DNA of 64,000 nucleotides from Barnesiella sp. (GCA_014801075.1 JAAVEW010000008.1:79850-143849); one strand, 5' to 3'; positions 10,592 through 20,747 are shown, numbered from the stretch's first letter. The notes: generated by a model not told the origin, from the letters alone. Numbers and translations are program-made.

Positions 10592-12076
10592 TTAAAGTGT
10601 GCGGTTACGCCCTGTGAGGTAGGCTATTACGTCATGTTGGATGCGCGAGGGCAATATGAAGTTGGCGCCGGCGTAAAGAACGAGGGCTGCTATGCCTTGC
10701 GTGATGAGCAGCAGCCAGTCGCTCATGCCGGTGGTTGCGAGCAGACCAACTATAACGCTGATTATCAGCGTCACGGCGAAGTAGGGGAAGAGGTCGGAGA
10801 GGTAGCTGCCCACGCTTATTTTGGTGATTCGTGCGGTCACGACGAGAGTTGCCACCCAAGTGATGAACGATGCGGCAACCTGCCCCCAGAGCAGTATCGT
10901 CAGGCCATAGACAGCGTTGTCGTAGGTTGCCAGCGACACGTAGGGGAGCGCTATGATGATACCGACCACGGCGGCTGCGTCGCGCACCACTTCGAGCCAA
11001 AATATGGCACGGGAGTGGCCGAGCGATAGTATGTAGTTGTTATACAGCGTGTTGATAACGGTGAAGATACCGCGCACGAGCAGTAGCTGGAAGAGTATAA
11101 TCGAGGCGTCCCACTTGGTGCCGAACAGCACGTGGAACATCGGCGTGGCAATCACAATAAGAAATATCATGCAGGGGAAGAGCAGATAGGCGGTAAAGCG
11201 GTTCATCTTCTTGACCACGCGGCTGAAACGCTCCTCGTCGTCCTGCACCTCGGAGAGCGCGGGGAGAAAGGAGGAGGATAGCACCTGTGTCATGGATGAT
11301 ATGCCGAGCTTGCTCCACTTGTCGGCCTGACTGTAGTAGCCCAACTGAGTGAGGCCCACACGGTTACCTATGACAAAGGAGTAGATGTTCTGGAAAGTGA
11401 CGTAGAGAAAGGTGGTCATCATCATGTTACCGCCGATTTTGAAAAACGAGCGGAGCGCTTTCCACGACAGTATCATCTGCGGCCACCAGCGGCAGTAGGC
11501 CCAGAGCGCTATGCTCTTGACGCCCTGCAGCACGATGGTCTGCCACACGATGGCCCATGCGCCGTAGCCCGCCACGGCGAGCCATATACCCGCGATACCG
11601 CCGGCAAAGAGGCCGAGGGTGTTGGTGATGGCGATGGGACGGAAGTCCATCTTCTTCATCAGTCGGTTGGTCTGCACGATGGCCGTGGCGTTGACGATGA
11701 ATGAGAGGAACATGACGCGGCTTAGAGGTATCAGCCGCTCGTCACCCTGAAACATGTCGGCAATCCATGGCGCGCACACCCACAGCACGGCGTAGAGGAT
11801 AACGGCGATGAGGAGGTTGAACCAGAACACCGAACTGTAGTCGGTCTCGGTAGGTCGTTTGCGCTGTATCAGCGCGTAGGAGAATCCGCTGTCAACCATC
11901 ATGAGCGCGTAGGACTGGAATATGGTCAGCGCTCCGATTAAGCCGAACGCCTCGCGCGAGAGTTCACGCGCCAGTATTATCCCCGTCACGGCGTAGAGCA
12001 GCTGCGAGGACACGCGGTCGATAATATTCCACTTTATCGACTTGGCTGTGAGATGTTTGAGGGTCGGTTGCGACAT
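10592..12076 (-). CDS. Polysaccharide biosynthesis protein/MOP-family flippase (Wzx-like)
   Basis: SIKWNIIDRVSSQLLYAVTGIILARELSREAFGLIGALTIFQ..., 12+ TM profile. Confidence 0.9.
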   Translation of the reverse strand: MSQPTLKHLTAKSIKWNIIDRVSSQLLYAVTGIILARELSREAFGLIGALTIFQSYALMMVDSGFSYALIQRKRPTETDYSSVFWFNLLIAVILYAVLWVCAPWIADMFQGDERLIPLSRVMFLSFIVNATAIVQTNRLMKKMDFRPIAITNTLGLFAGGIAGIWLAVAGYGAWAIVWQTIVLQGVKSIALWAYCRWWPQMILSWKALRSFFKIGGNMMMTTFLYVTFQNIYSFVIGNRVGLTQLGYYSQADKWSKLGISSMTQVLSSSFLPALSEVQDDEERFSRVVKKMNRFTAYLLFPCMIFLIVIATPMFHVLFGTKWDASIILFQLLLVRGIFTVINTLYNNYILSLGHSRAIFWLEVVRDAAAVVGIIIALPYVSLATYDNAVYGLTILLWGQVAASFITWVATLVVTARITKISVGSYLSDLFPYFAVTLIISVIVGLLATTGMSDWLLLITQGIAALVLYAGANFILPSRIQHDVIAYLTGRNRTL

Positions 12077-12142
12077 GCGGCGGAGATAAGTAGAGCCTAA
12101 TTCTACCGATATTATAAAATGATTTTCAACTTCTGCTTATCT

Positions 12143-12844
12143 TTACTCCATTTCGGAATGCTTGATGCCTACGCCGCGGCTCTTGACGGTAGGTGGTGTC
12201 TTGCGATAGTACACTTTGCCCGAGCCGGCACCCATCACGGTGATTGCCTCCGAGGGGTTGCAGCCGATGCTGCCGGTGCCCACTACCGATGCTTTCACCT
12301 TGACGGCGTCGAGACGGTCGGCAAGGATTGTGCCGGTGCCTACGAGGTGGAGGTTGGCGTTGGTGCAGCGACCTTCGACGGTGAGCTGACCGTTGCCCGA
12401 ACGCAGGGCTGCGTCGACCGACGAGGCTTGCACGCCGGGGATGGAGAGGCGTCCGTTGCCTATGAGGGTAGCCTTGAACTTGTCCATCGAGGGGAGATTG
12501 TTGACCTTGACCAGCGAGTCGCCGCTGTTGGTAACTGCCTGGAGTGAAGTGGAGTAAACGCGCACGCGGGGTATCTTTTCGCCGGTGGGGTAATCGGCGT
12601 CGGTCTGGATTACGAGTTTGCCGCGGCCGTTGTTGTCGAAGAGTATCCATGAAGCCTGAGCGTCGGTGGCGTCAAACACGGCGTAGCCGGCCGAGTCGGG
12701 GTTGCAGTAGTAGTCGACGGGAACACTGTTGTCGACACGCAACTCCTTGAAGTCGTTGACTTTGAGTTCGTAGTGCTGCTTGGTCTGGGCAAATGACGCA
12801 ACGGAGGCGGTCAGGGCGATGAGCAGGGTGGAGAGTAATTTCAT
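12143..12844 (-). CDS. Head-GIN/DUF2807-type secreted protein
   Basis: Signal peptide; repetitive beta-rich GNGRLSIPGVQASSVDAALRSGNGQLTVEG. Confidence 0.7.
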   Translation of the reverse strand: MKLLSTLLIALTASVASFAQTKQHYELKVNDFKELRVDNSVPVDYYCNPDSAGYAVFDATDAQASWILFDNNGRGKLVIQTDADYPTGEKIPRVRVYSTSLQAVTNSGDSLVKVNNLPSMDKFKATLIGNGRLSIPGVQASSVDAALRSGNGQLTVEGRCTNANLHLVGTGTILADRLDAVKVKASVVGTGSIGCNPSEAITVMGAGSGKVYYRKTPPTVKSRGVGIKHSEME

Positions 12845-12913
12845 ATAATTCGGTTTGGCTGCTAAGGGTTAGACTGTTGTAGCTCTGAAATGTGTAGCTC
12901 TGAGGTAAGTAGC

Positions 12914-13915
12914 TTATTGATTTGTAGCTTGTTGGTTCTGTGCCAGGAGGTCGTAGACCTTGTCGAGTATCGACATCAGTTCGTCGGGGGTATCGGCTCG
13001 GAGCATTGCAATGCGTGTCTCGCGGAAGTTGGGAATCCCTTTGAAGAGGGGCGACGCGGCGAGATGGCGGCGTATGTGCAGGATGCCGCGGTAGGAGTCG
13101 ATGCGGTCGATGCTTTCTGTAATCTGGCGGCGGAGTATTTCAAACTTCTTCTCCAGCGGCAGCGGGGTGTAGCTGCCTGTGGTGAGGTATTCCTTGATGT
13201 CGTGGAATATCCATGGCGCGCCGATTGATGCGCGGCCCACCATGATACCGTCCACGCCGGAGTGTTCAAAGGCCCGGCGAGCGAGTTCGGGCGAGGTGAT
13301 GTCTCCGTTGCCTATCACGGGAATGTGCAGGCGCGGGTTGGCCTTCACGGCGGCTATCATATCCCAGTCGGCGTTGCCGCTGTAGAGCTGCGAGCGGGTG
13401 CGGCCATGCACGGTAAGTGCTTGTATGCCGCAGTCCTGCAACTGCTCGGCGAGGTTAACGATGATGCGTGAGTCATGGTCCCAGCCGAGACGCGTCTTGA
13501 CGGTGACGGGAATATCCATAGCGTCGACCACGGCACGCGTTATCTCAAGCATCTTGGGAATGTCGCGAAGCATTCCCGCTCCGGCACCTTTTCCGGCAAC
13601 CTTTTTCACGGGGCAACCGAAGTTGATGTCGATTATTTCGGGATTGGCCTGACGGGCTATGTGGGCCGCCTCGACCATCGGACCGGCCTCACGGCCATAA
13701 ATCTGGATGGCGGCGGGGCGTTCCTTGGGGTTAATCTCAAGTTTGCGGGTGGTTGCCTGGATATTGCGCACGAGAGCGTCGGCCGAAACAAACTCGGTGT
13801 ACACCATGTCGGCGCCGAGTTCGCGGCATATCGTGCGGAAGGAAGTGTCGGTCACATCCTCCATCGGCGCAAGCATCACCGGTCTCTCACCCAAATCTAT
13901 ATTACCTATTTTCAT
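12914..13915 (-). CDS. dusB: tRNA-dihydrouridine synthase (DusB type)
   Basis: MLAPMEDVTDTSFR, NFGCPVKKV, VHGRTRSQLYSG, VIGNGDI, GVDGIMVGRASIGAPWIF. Confidence 0.95.
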   Translation of the reverse strand: MKIGNIDLGERPVMLAPMEDVTDTSFRTICRELGADMVYTEFVSADALVRNIQATTRKLEINPKERPAAIQIYGREAGPMVEAAHIARQANPEIIDINFGCPVKKVAGKGAGAGMLRDIPKMLEITRAVVDAMDIPVTVKTRLGWDHDSRIIVNLAEQLQDCGIQALTVHGRTRSQLYSGNADWDMIAAVKANPRLHIPVIGNGDITSPELARRAFEHSGVDGIMVGRASIGAPWIFHDIKEYLTTGSYTPLPLEKKFEILRRQITESIDRIDSYRGILHIRRHLAASPLFKGIPNFRETRIAMLRADTPDELMSILDKVYDLLAQNQQATNQ

Positions 13916-14085
13916 ACCGAAACACTAATATTCACTCAATAAAGATACTCATTGCAAGCGTGACAGCCGGCAAAAGCTGAGGATACCTTCAAAGAGCTAT
14001 TCAACTGCAAAGTTACGATTTTTTCCCCACTCCAAAAAATCCCCTTTTATCCAATTCCCACCATAAATTCTCCATTTTTGCCTAT

Positions 14086-14122
14086 TTGGAGGACGAGTCG
14101 GACCAGTCGGACCAGTCGGACA
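14086..14122. repeat. 9-bp tandem array GGAC(G/C)AGTC, about 3.6 units, 3' flank of the four-helix bundle gene
   Basis: ttgga GGACGAGTC GGACCAGTC GGACCAGTC GGACAG. Confidence 0.95.
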
Positions 14123-14140
14123 GCTATTGGGCGGGGGCGG

Positions 14141-14722
14141 TTATTTGGGGCCTCGGTTGTTTTTGCCGCGGTAGGCGAGGCGGGCGTGCATCATTTGTTC
14201 GCGTATGCCGCCATGTTGCAGAAACATTTCCTGTTGCTTTTCAATCAGTCGGCGAAGCATGTAAGTAGCTTGATTTATGAGCGTTATTGCAAGGTTTCCC
14301 ATTTCCTCGTCATTCAACTTCTGCAACAAGGGTTGGTAGTCGGTCAACAACCGCTCGTCTCTGCAGAACGCCCTTAATTTTTGGTAGCGCTGATGGTCAA
14401 CGCCCCATTGCTGCAAACCTCTTACCCGGAGATAATCTTCAAAATCGACCAGAAGTTCTTCAAGGCTCGCTTTGGCAACATTTGTGAGTTTAATCTCCGT
14501 CTCGGTTGAAGTGGAGGATGCTTTACTCCCTTCCGCGATATTCTGTTTTCCCGAGCGGGCGGCCTGTATCATTTGGTCGACAGTTCGGTCGCCGCGGCAT
14601 AGAAATCTTGACGTAAAAGCGAACGTGACATCGTAGATTACTTCGGTAATCCGATAAACCTTAAGGTTTCTGTAGCCACCACGATGTGGAAGAAAACTCA
14701 TATCACCCGAAGCAGCAGCCAT
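14141..14722 (-). CDS. Four-helix bundle protein (23S rRNA IVP/S23/Avd-like family)
   Basis: YRNLKVYRITEVIYDVTFAFTSRFLCRGDRTVDQMIQAARSGKQNIAEGSKASSTSTETEIKLTNVAKASLEELLVDFEDYLR. Confidence 0.88.
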   Translation of the reverse strand: MAAASGDMSFLPHRGGYRNLKVYRITEVIYDVTFAFTSRFLCRGDRTVDQMIQAARSGKQNIAEGSKASSTSTETEIKLTNVAKASLEELLVDFEDYLRVRGLQQWGVDHQRYQKLRAFCRDERLLTDYQPLLQKLNDEEMGNLAITLINQATYMLRRLIEKQQEMFLQHGGIREQMMHARLAYRGKNNRGPK

Positions 14723-14846
14723 AATATCACTTTTTATTGGTGGAAATTAACACGTAAATCTCAAAGATTCACAAAGTTAACTAAATAAGGGGATAATAAA
14801 AATTTTCCGGAGGAAAATTTTTAAAAAAATATTGAGAGGGGAGGGA

Positions 14847-14900
14847 TTGGAGGACGAGTCGGACAGGTCGGACAGGTCGGACCAGTCGGACAGGTCGGAC
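14847..14900. repeat. 9-bp tandem array GGACNRGTC, about 5.4 units, 5' flank of the four-helix bundle gene
   Basis: ttgga GGACGAGTC GGACAGGTC GGACAGGTC GGACCAGTC GGACAGGTC GGAC; first 18 nt identical to 14086-14103. Confidence 0.95.
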
Positions 14901-15041
14901 GCCGGTAGATAGCTTAAGCTACTGAGTTGATTGAAGTTACTTGGAATTTTCAACCATGCATTTACTGTAATTATCGGCACTAACCGCTTGGCATAGTAAG
15001 ATATTACAGGTCAAGGACAGTTAAGGTCAGGTCAGGGACAA

Positions 15042-15095
15042 GACAGGTCAGGTTGGTCCGACCCGTCTGACTCGTCCGACTGGTCTGACCTGTCC
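15042..15095. repeat. Inverted-orientation 9-bp array closing a hairpin
   Basis: GACAGGTCAG (15042-15051) pairs perfectly with CTGACCTGTC (15085-15094); intervening GGTCCGACC CGTCTGACT CGTCCGACT GGTCTGACC. Confidence 0.85.
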
Positions 15096-15141
15096 TATAT
15101 CTTGACTATATCATGTGTAAGAGTCCTTTGATGGTTTGTTG

Positions 15142-15819
15142 TTACAGGTCATCAATGACTTTGGAACGGAGGTTATCTGAGTTGATTTTATCGCTGTATT
15201 TAAGGTTGAGGAAAGCTCCAAGACCATACTCAAAGTCCATAAATATGGTTATTTTACCTTTTGGTGTATCGTATACGGTCTTGAAATCACAATTATCTGA
15301 AGCGAGTGCGATAAGTTTATCCTGATTAGTCCTTGGAGTTAAACGACTGTGAAATTCTTCTGTATTTTCAGCAGGTTCTCCATATTTTTCTGTGAGCAAT
15401 TCGTTAAGCAGGCGGTATTTTCGCTCGATATCAGACCAGTCATCGCCGCATGGTATTATAACGGTGATGGCGTTTACAATATCTATGCCGTGCAACGTCG
15501 CAACGTATATGTTACATTTTTTGAAGCTGGCGAAGTCACCCTGTAAAATGGTAGCCCCGTTTTCTTCAGCGACGTAGGTGAATCCGGCTTTTTCCATCTC
15601 TGAAACAAAGTCGTCTAATGTCCCGTCAATAGGGACTCCTTTGAAGGTAAGATGGTTACTGTTGGATGTATTCGCTCTGTTTTCTTTGTCTTTGGTTACA
15701 TTTTCTGATACATTTTCTGTCGAGGAAGAGTCGTCCTCTACGTTATTCTCCTTTTTTTCAGTGCAGTTGCACAGACATAATGATGAGAATAAGATGAATG
15801 ATAATGCGAAATTCTTCAT
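15142..15819 (-). CDS. Putative lipoprotein, unknown function
   Basis: Signal/lipobox-like FILFSSLCLCNCTEKKENN. Confidence 0.6.
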   Translation of the reverse strand: MKNFALSFILFSSLCLCNCTEKKENNVEDDSSSTENVSENVTKDKENRANTSNSNHLTFKGVPIDGTLDDFVSEMEKAGFTYVAEENGATILQGDFASFKKCNIYVATLHGIDIVNAITVIIPCGDDWSDIERKYRLLNELLTEKYGEPAENTEEFHSRLTPRTNQDKLIALASDNCDFKTVYDTPKGKITIFMDFEYGLGAFLNLKYSDKINSDNLRSKVIDDL

Positions 15820-15867
15820 ATAGTAAATATTTAATTGTGAGCATGTGCGTGGCTCAAATGAGTGTGA

Positions 15868-16557
15868 TTAGTCGTAGCGGGGGGTGGTGTGGTGGATGTT
15901 TTTGATGTGGCGGTGGATTATTTTGCGGTTTTCGCCGTTGGCGGCGGATTGTTGGAGGAGGGCTATGAGGCCGCGTTTGTCGGCGTAGCGGGCGGGGGGA
16001 TTGTGGCGAGTGATGCGGCGGATTATCGACATGATTTCTTTTGAATAGCCTACGTAGGTGTCGTCGGGGAGATCGCGGATGTCGCGCAGGCGACAGTTGC
16101 CGTAAAAGAGTATTACCGAGTAGAATGGCACTTCGGCTATGCCGCGCAACCTGCGGCGGAGGGCCTCGATATGTCCGTCATTTTGCAGCACGGGGTTATA
16201 GAAGCGATGTTTCTCTTTGCCGTAGGCGAGCGACTGCACCCAGTAGTCATGGTAGCCGCGGCCATATATCCAGCCGCTGTAATCCTTTACCTCGATAACT
16301 ATGATGCCTACCTTGGTGAGCACCACGGCGTCAATCTGCGAATATTGGTCGGGTGCTTTCTCGACGTACAGGTCGTGGTATATGGTGACGGCGGGGATGC
16401 CTTTTTTCAACAGTCGCAGCACAAGCCGGCGTTCGGAGCGAGTGCCGCGGCGGGTGTCGGTGACGGTGCGCAGCAACTCCCTGTCCTTGGCCCAGAGGTA
16501 CACGCGGGCGATGATAAGAATGACCGCTGCCGTAATGAGTATTAAGAAGAGTATCAT
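15868..16557 (-). CDS. Nuclease-related domain (NERD) protein
   Basis: GTRSERRLVLRLLKKGIPAVTIYHDLYV...YSQIDAVVLTKVGIIVIEVKDYSGWIYG. Confidence 0.88.
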   Translation of the reverse strand: MILFLILITAAVILIIARVYLWAKDRELLRTVTDTRRGTRSERRLVLRLLKKGIPAVTIYHDLYVEKAPDQYSQIDAVVLTKVGIIVIEVKDYSGWIYGRGYHDYWVQSLAYGKEKHRFYNPVLQNDGHIEALRRRLRGIAEVPFYSVILFYGNCRLRDIRDLPDDTYVGYSKEIMSIIRRITRHNPPARYADKRGLIALLQQSAANGENRKIIHRHIKNIHHTTPRYD

Positions 16558-16582
16558 TCAGATTGTCAAAGAGAACCGGGTA

Positions 16583-17830
16583 TCAGGTGAGGGTTAGGGT
16601 GGAGAAGTTGGCGGGACGGAGGGTGGAGGCTGCTGCGTGGAGGTCGGCGGGGGTGAGGGATTCGATGGAGGCAGCGATGTCGGCGGGGGTGATTACCTTG
16701 TCGCGGAGCAGCAGGGAGCGGGCGGCCGAGAGGATAGTCTGCTCGGATGAGGCGGTCGATACCGTCAACTGACCTATGTACTGGCGTTTGGCACGCTGCA
16801 GGGCCGCGGGGGTGAGCATGTTGTCGGCCATGCGGCGTAACTCGCTGTCGACCAGACGGCGGCAGCGGGCCGTGTCCTCGGGGTTGCAACCGAAATAGAT
16901 GGCCATCAAACCGCAGTCGGTGTACATTGCCAGTGATGACTCCACGCTGTAGACGAGGCCGCGGCGTTCGCGCAGCGCGACGTTGAGGCGCGAGTTCATG
17001 CCGGGGCCGCCGAGCATGTTGTTGAGCAACGCAAATGCGTGGCGCTCAGGGGAGAAGAGCGAGGGGATGCGGGCGCCCATGACGGTGTGTCCCTGATGGT
17101 TGGAACCGTCGCCGCGGGTCTCGTCAAACCCTTCTATTACAGGGGGGACCGACTCAGTACGCTCCACCGCGCCATCACGCAGTCCTGCGAAATGGCGGTC
17201 GATAAGACGGGCCACGGTAGCCACACTCTCGCCGCCGAGATAGAACACCGTCATGTTGGGCACGCGGTAAAAACGGTCGAGAAATCCGCGGCACACCGCG
17301 CTGTTAAATGTCATGAGCGATTCCCTGTCGCCCAGAATGTTATGCCCTAACGGCGAACCGGCGAACACGAGGTCGTCAAAGTCGTCGAACACTGCTTCGG
17401 AGGGGGTGTCGAGGTAGGAATCAATCTCATCGGCCACCACCTCGCGCTCCTTGTCGAGCTCGGCATCGGGAAACTCCGAGTCCTTCACGAGGTCGGCGAT
17501 GAGCGAAGTGGCGCGCGACGCGTTGCCGCGCGGGAAGATGGAGTAGACGAATGTCTCCTCCTTGGTGGTGTAGGCATTTAGTTCGCCACCGACGGTCTCC
17601 ATGCAGTTTATTATGGATGAGGCGCGTCGCTTGTGGGTGCCCTTGAAGATAGTGTGCTCCACGAAGTGGGCAAGGCCGTAGTGGCCTGGCAGTTCGTCGC
17701 GCGAGCCTACGCGGGTGGCCACACCGAAGATTTCGGCCACCGTGTCGCGGTGCACGTGGACAAATCGCAACCCCGAGTCGAGGGTCACTACCGTGTAGTC
17801 CGAGCGGTTGTCGAGCAGAGGTGATACCAT
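16583..17830 (-). CDS. M16 family zinc metallopeptidase
   Basis: HYGLAHFVEHTIFKGTHKRRASSIINCMETVGGELNAYTTKEETFVY (HxxEH). Confidence 0.95.
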   Translation of the reverse strand: MVSPLLDNRSDYTVVTLDSGLRFVHVHRDTVAEIFGVATRVGSRDELPGHYGLAHFVEHTIFKGTHKRRASSIINCMETVGGELNAYTTKEETFVYSIFPRGNASRATSLIADLVKDSEFPDAELDKEREVVADEIDSYLDTPSEAVFDDFDDLVFAGSPLGHNILGDRESLMTFNSAVCRGFLDRFYRVPNMTVFYLGGESVATVARLIDRHFAGLRDGAVERTESVPPVIEGFDETRGDGSNHQGHTVMGARIPSLFSPERHAFALLNNMLGGPGMNSRLNVALRERRGLVYSVESSLAMYTDCGLMAIYFGCNPEDTARCRRLVDSELRRMADNMLTPAALQRAKRQYIGQLTVSTASSEQTILSAARSLLLRDKVITPADIAASIESLTPADLHAAASTLRPANFSTLTLT

Positions 17831-17835
17831 ACGCA

Positions 17836-19503
17836 TCAGTCGTTGATAGGTTCCACCCACTTGCCGTCGGCCTTGATGAGCGCTATTAGTCGCGGCAGAG
17901 CTTCATCGGCGGGAATGTTGCGCTCGATGCACTCCTTTTGGCGGTAAAGGCTTACGCGACCTGCGGCGGCGCCTACGTAGCCGTAGTCGGCATCGGCCAT
18001 CTCGCCGGGACCGTTGACTATGCAGCCCATGACACCGATTTTGAGGTGACGCAGGTGGGAGAGTTCGCGCTTTATGGTGTTGACGGTCGATTGCAGGTCG
18101 AACATGGTGCGGCCGCAGCCGGGGCACGAGATAAACTCGGTGCGCGAGAAACGGAGTCTGGCGGCCTGTAGAATGCCGAGCGACAGCGCTGATAGCGCGT
18201 CGGCATCGAGCACCGATGACTTGACCGAGATACCGTCGGCAAATCCGCAGAGCAGCAGTGCCCCCATATCGGCCGAAGCATACACCACGACAGCCTCGGC
18301 GGGAGTGTTGCCGTAGTCGATTTCGGGAATGAGCGGATTGTCGATGCCCGCGTCGGTGAGCGCGTGCATGGCGGCTTTGAGTGCAGCGGCAGGATTAATG
18401 TGGGAGGTGGTGAGTACCAGTATCTTACCCTTGGCACGACGAGCTTCGGCTATGAGCGTGTCGGCATCAGTGTCGACACTGATGCGCACCATGTCGCCGA
18501 CAGGAATATCGTCGACAGCGAGAGCCACGGCAGTGTTGCCGCCGCCTACATTGCCAACGGCCACCGACTTGCGGCGCGCAGGTTCTACGGCATTGTAGCC
18601 CTCGTAAGGCTTGCCCTCAATAGCACCGACAGCGGCCCAGGCGTCAAGACGGCCAGTGAGCATCGCGGCCACTGGAATCTCGCACTCAGGCTCCTCGCTG
18701 AGCGATACCCTGATAGTGTCGCCGATGCCCTCGGCAAGGAGAGCGCCGATACCTACGGCGGAGCGGATGCGGCCATCCTCGCCGTTGCCCGCCTCGGTCA
18801 CACCGAGATGGAGCGGGTAGTGCATATCCTCCTTATCCATAGCCTCTACGAGCAAGCGCACGGAGTTGACCATGACCACAGTGTTGGAGGCTTTGATGGA
18901 GATGACAACGTCGTTGAAATCGAGTTTGCGGAGTATGCGCAGAAATTCCATCGCGCTCTCCACCACGCCGGCGGGAGTGTCGCCGTATCGGCTCATAATG
19001 CGGTCGGAGAGCGAACCGTGGTTCACGCCGATACGTAGCGCTGTGGAGTGCTCGCGGCAGATGTCGACGAGCGGACGCAGGCGCTGCTCTATGCGGCGTA
19101 TCTCCTCGGCATACTCCTCGTCGGTGTACTCCAGATGGCGGAACGTGCGGGCCGGGTCGACGAAGTTGCCGGGGTTGATTCTCACCTTCTCCACGATGGC
19201 AGCCGCAGCATCGGCCGCGGCGGGGTTGAAGTGGATATCGGCCACGAGTGGAGCGTCGTAGCCCTTGGCACGAAGTTGCGCATGAATGTCGGCAAGATTG
19301 TTGGCCTCGCGCACACCCTGAGCGGTGAGGCGCACTATCTCCCCGCCGGCATCGATGATGCGGGCGGCCTGCGCCACGGAACCCTCGGTGTCCATAGTGG
19401 AGGTGGAGGTCATTGACTGCAGGCGCACGGGGAAGTCACTGCCTATGTTGACGCGGCCCACGCGAGCGGTCGACGTGGGGCGGCGTGTATATCCGAAACT
19501 CAT
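17836..19503 (-). CDS. ispG: 4-hydroxy-3-methylbut-2-enyl diphosphate synthase
   Basis: VRLQSMTSTSTMDT, RINPGNF, FISCPGCGRTMFDL, GVMGCIVNGPGEMADADYGYVG; large three-domain form. Confidence 0.96.
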   Translation of the reverse strand: MSFGYTRRPTSTARVGRVNIGSDFPVRLQSMTSTSTMDTEGSVAQAARIIDAGGEIVRLTAQGVREANNLADIHAQLRAKGYDAPLVADIHFNPAAADAAAAIVEKVRINPGNFVDPARTFRHLEYTDEEYAEEIRRIEQRLRPLVDICREHSTALRIGVNHGSLSDRIMSRYGDTPAGVVESAMEFLRILRKLDFNDVVISIKASNTVVMVNSVRLLVEAMDKEDMHYPLHLGVTEAGNGEDGRIRSAVGIGALLAEGIGDTIRVSLSEEPECEIPVAAMLTGRLDAWAAVGAIEGKPYEGYNAVEPARRKSVAVGNVGGGNTAVALAVDDIPVGDMVRISVDTDADTLIAEARRAKGKILVLTTSHINPAAALKAAMHALTDAGIDNPLIPEIDYGNTPAEAVVVYASADMGALLLCGFADGISVKSSVLDADALSALSLGILQAARLRFSRTEFISCPGCGRTMFDLQSTVNTIKRELSHLRHLKIGVMGCIVNGPGEMADADYGYVGAAAGRVSLYRQKECIERNIPADEALPRLIALIKADGKWVEPIND

Positions 19504-19521
19504 ATCTGACGGAGTTACTGA

Positions 19522-20028
19522 TTAATTGGTTTTGAACTTGTATTCGATTTTGGCCAGTTCGGCGTTGGCTTTGACGATTTTCTCCTTGAGGCCGGCGCGG
19601 TAGGCGGCGAAGCGGGCGGCAACGTCGGCGTCGGTCAGTGCAATCATCTGGGTGGCAAGCACTGCGGCGTTCATCGAAGCGTTGATGCCGACGGTGGCAA
19701 CGGCGATGCCGGGAGGCATCTGTATGATGGAGAGCATGGCATCCTTACCGCCGAGAGTGGCGTCGAGGGGCACACCGATGACGGGCAGCGTGGTAGACGC
19801 AGCGATTACACCGGGCAGGGCGGCGGCCATGCCGGCTGCGGCGATGATGACTTTGAGGCCGCGCTCGGAGGCGGTGCGGGCAAACTCCTCCACTTCGGCG
19901 GGAGTGCGGTGGGCCGAGAGGGCGTTCATCTCAAAGGGTATCTCCATGCTGTCGAGAAAGTCGGCAGCTTTCTTCATCACGGGAAGGTCGGAGGTGCTTC
20001 CCATTATAATGCTTACGAGCGGTTTCAT
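19522..20028 (-). CDS. purE: 5-(carboxyamino)imidazole ribonucleotide mutase
   Basis: VSIIMGSTSDLPVMKKAADFLDSMEIPFEMNALSAHRTP. Confidence 0.97.
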   Translation of the reverse strand: MKPLVSIIMGSTSDLPVMKKAADFLDSMEIPFEMNALSAHRTPAEVEEFARTASERGLKVIIAAAGMAAALPGVIAASTTLPVIGVPLDATLGGKDAMLSIIQMPPGIAVATVGINASMNAAVLATQMIALTDADVAARFAAYRAGLKEKIVKANAELAKIEYKFKTN

Positions 20029-20078
20029 AACGTCAGTATATTATTGTTATATATTAGTTCTGCAAGTTGTTGACGGCA

Positions 20079-20747
20079 TCAGGCGGCAAGCAGCTGAAAG
20101 ACCGATACCCAGAGCACGCCGTTGAAAAATCCGGCCACTACCTGCGCCAGAGTGTGGCGGTCGAGGATAAGGCGGGAGGTCATTACGGCACCCGAGGCTA
20201 TGATGGATATGATGAAAAGAGAGTCGTTGTCGCTGAGTATCATGCTGCGGTAGGAGAGGAAGAAAGTCAGCGCTGTGAGGCCGCCGATGCAGGTGGCGTG
20301 GCCGCTGATTTTCCATTTGAAATTGACTACCATGGTGACAATGGCGGTGGCACCGGCCGAGAGCATGAACATCGACAGCCACGCGGGGGAATTAATCTTG
20401 GCAAGATACAGAGCGATAGCCATGTAGGACATCGCGGCGGCCGCGTAGATGTAGGGGCGGTCGGTGCGCTCGTTGAGCGACGGGTGTTTTATGACCTTCA
20501 CCTTAGTGAGCACGAACAGCACCATTACGGGTATCATCGTGGTGATAGCAAATGTCAGCATCAGTATCTGCCAGCGCGCTCCGGCGGGGGCAAAGACGAG
20601 GTAGGTACACCACAGCGATATTGCCATCGCGTAGGTGGGCATGAGCAGCGGTGATGATACTATTGATATGATGCCGGCAATGGTTTTCACTACCGTGTCA
20701 ACCGCTTTGCTCACGTTTATTTTCGATAATTGTTTTATATCAGCCAT
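20079..20747 (-). CDS. PAP2-like phosphatase membrane protein
   Basis: RTDRPYIY...WKISGHATCIGGLTAL...RLILDRHTLAQVVAGFFNG. Confidence 0.7.
   Translation of the reverse strand: MADIKQLSKINVSKAVDTVVKTIAGIISIVSSPLLMPTYAMAISLWCTYLVFAPAGARWQILMLTFAITTMIPVMVLFVLTKVKVIKHPSLNERTDRPYIYAAAAMSYMAIALYLAKINSPAWLSMFMLSAGATAIVTMVVNFKWKISGHATCIGGLTALTFFLSYRSMILSDNDSLFIISIIASGAVMTSRLILDRHTLAQVVAGFFNGVLWVSVFQLLAA

Noticed and set aside
14847-14900. CRISPR array
   Set aside because: Units are 9 bp and contiguous, with no spacers and no cas genes nearby.
14777-14980. 67-aa minus ORF with SDLSDWSDLSDLSDSS
   Set aside because: Translation of the 9-bp DNA repeat; no independent coding evidence.
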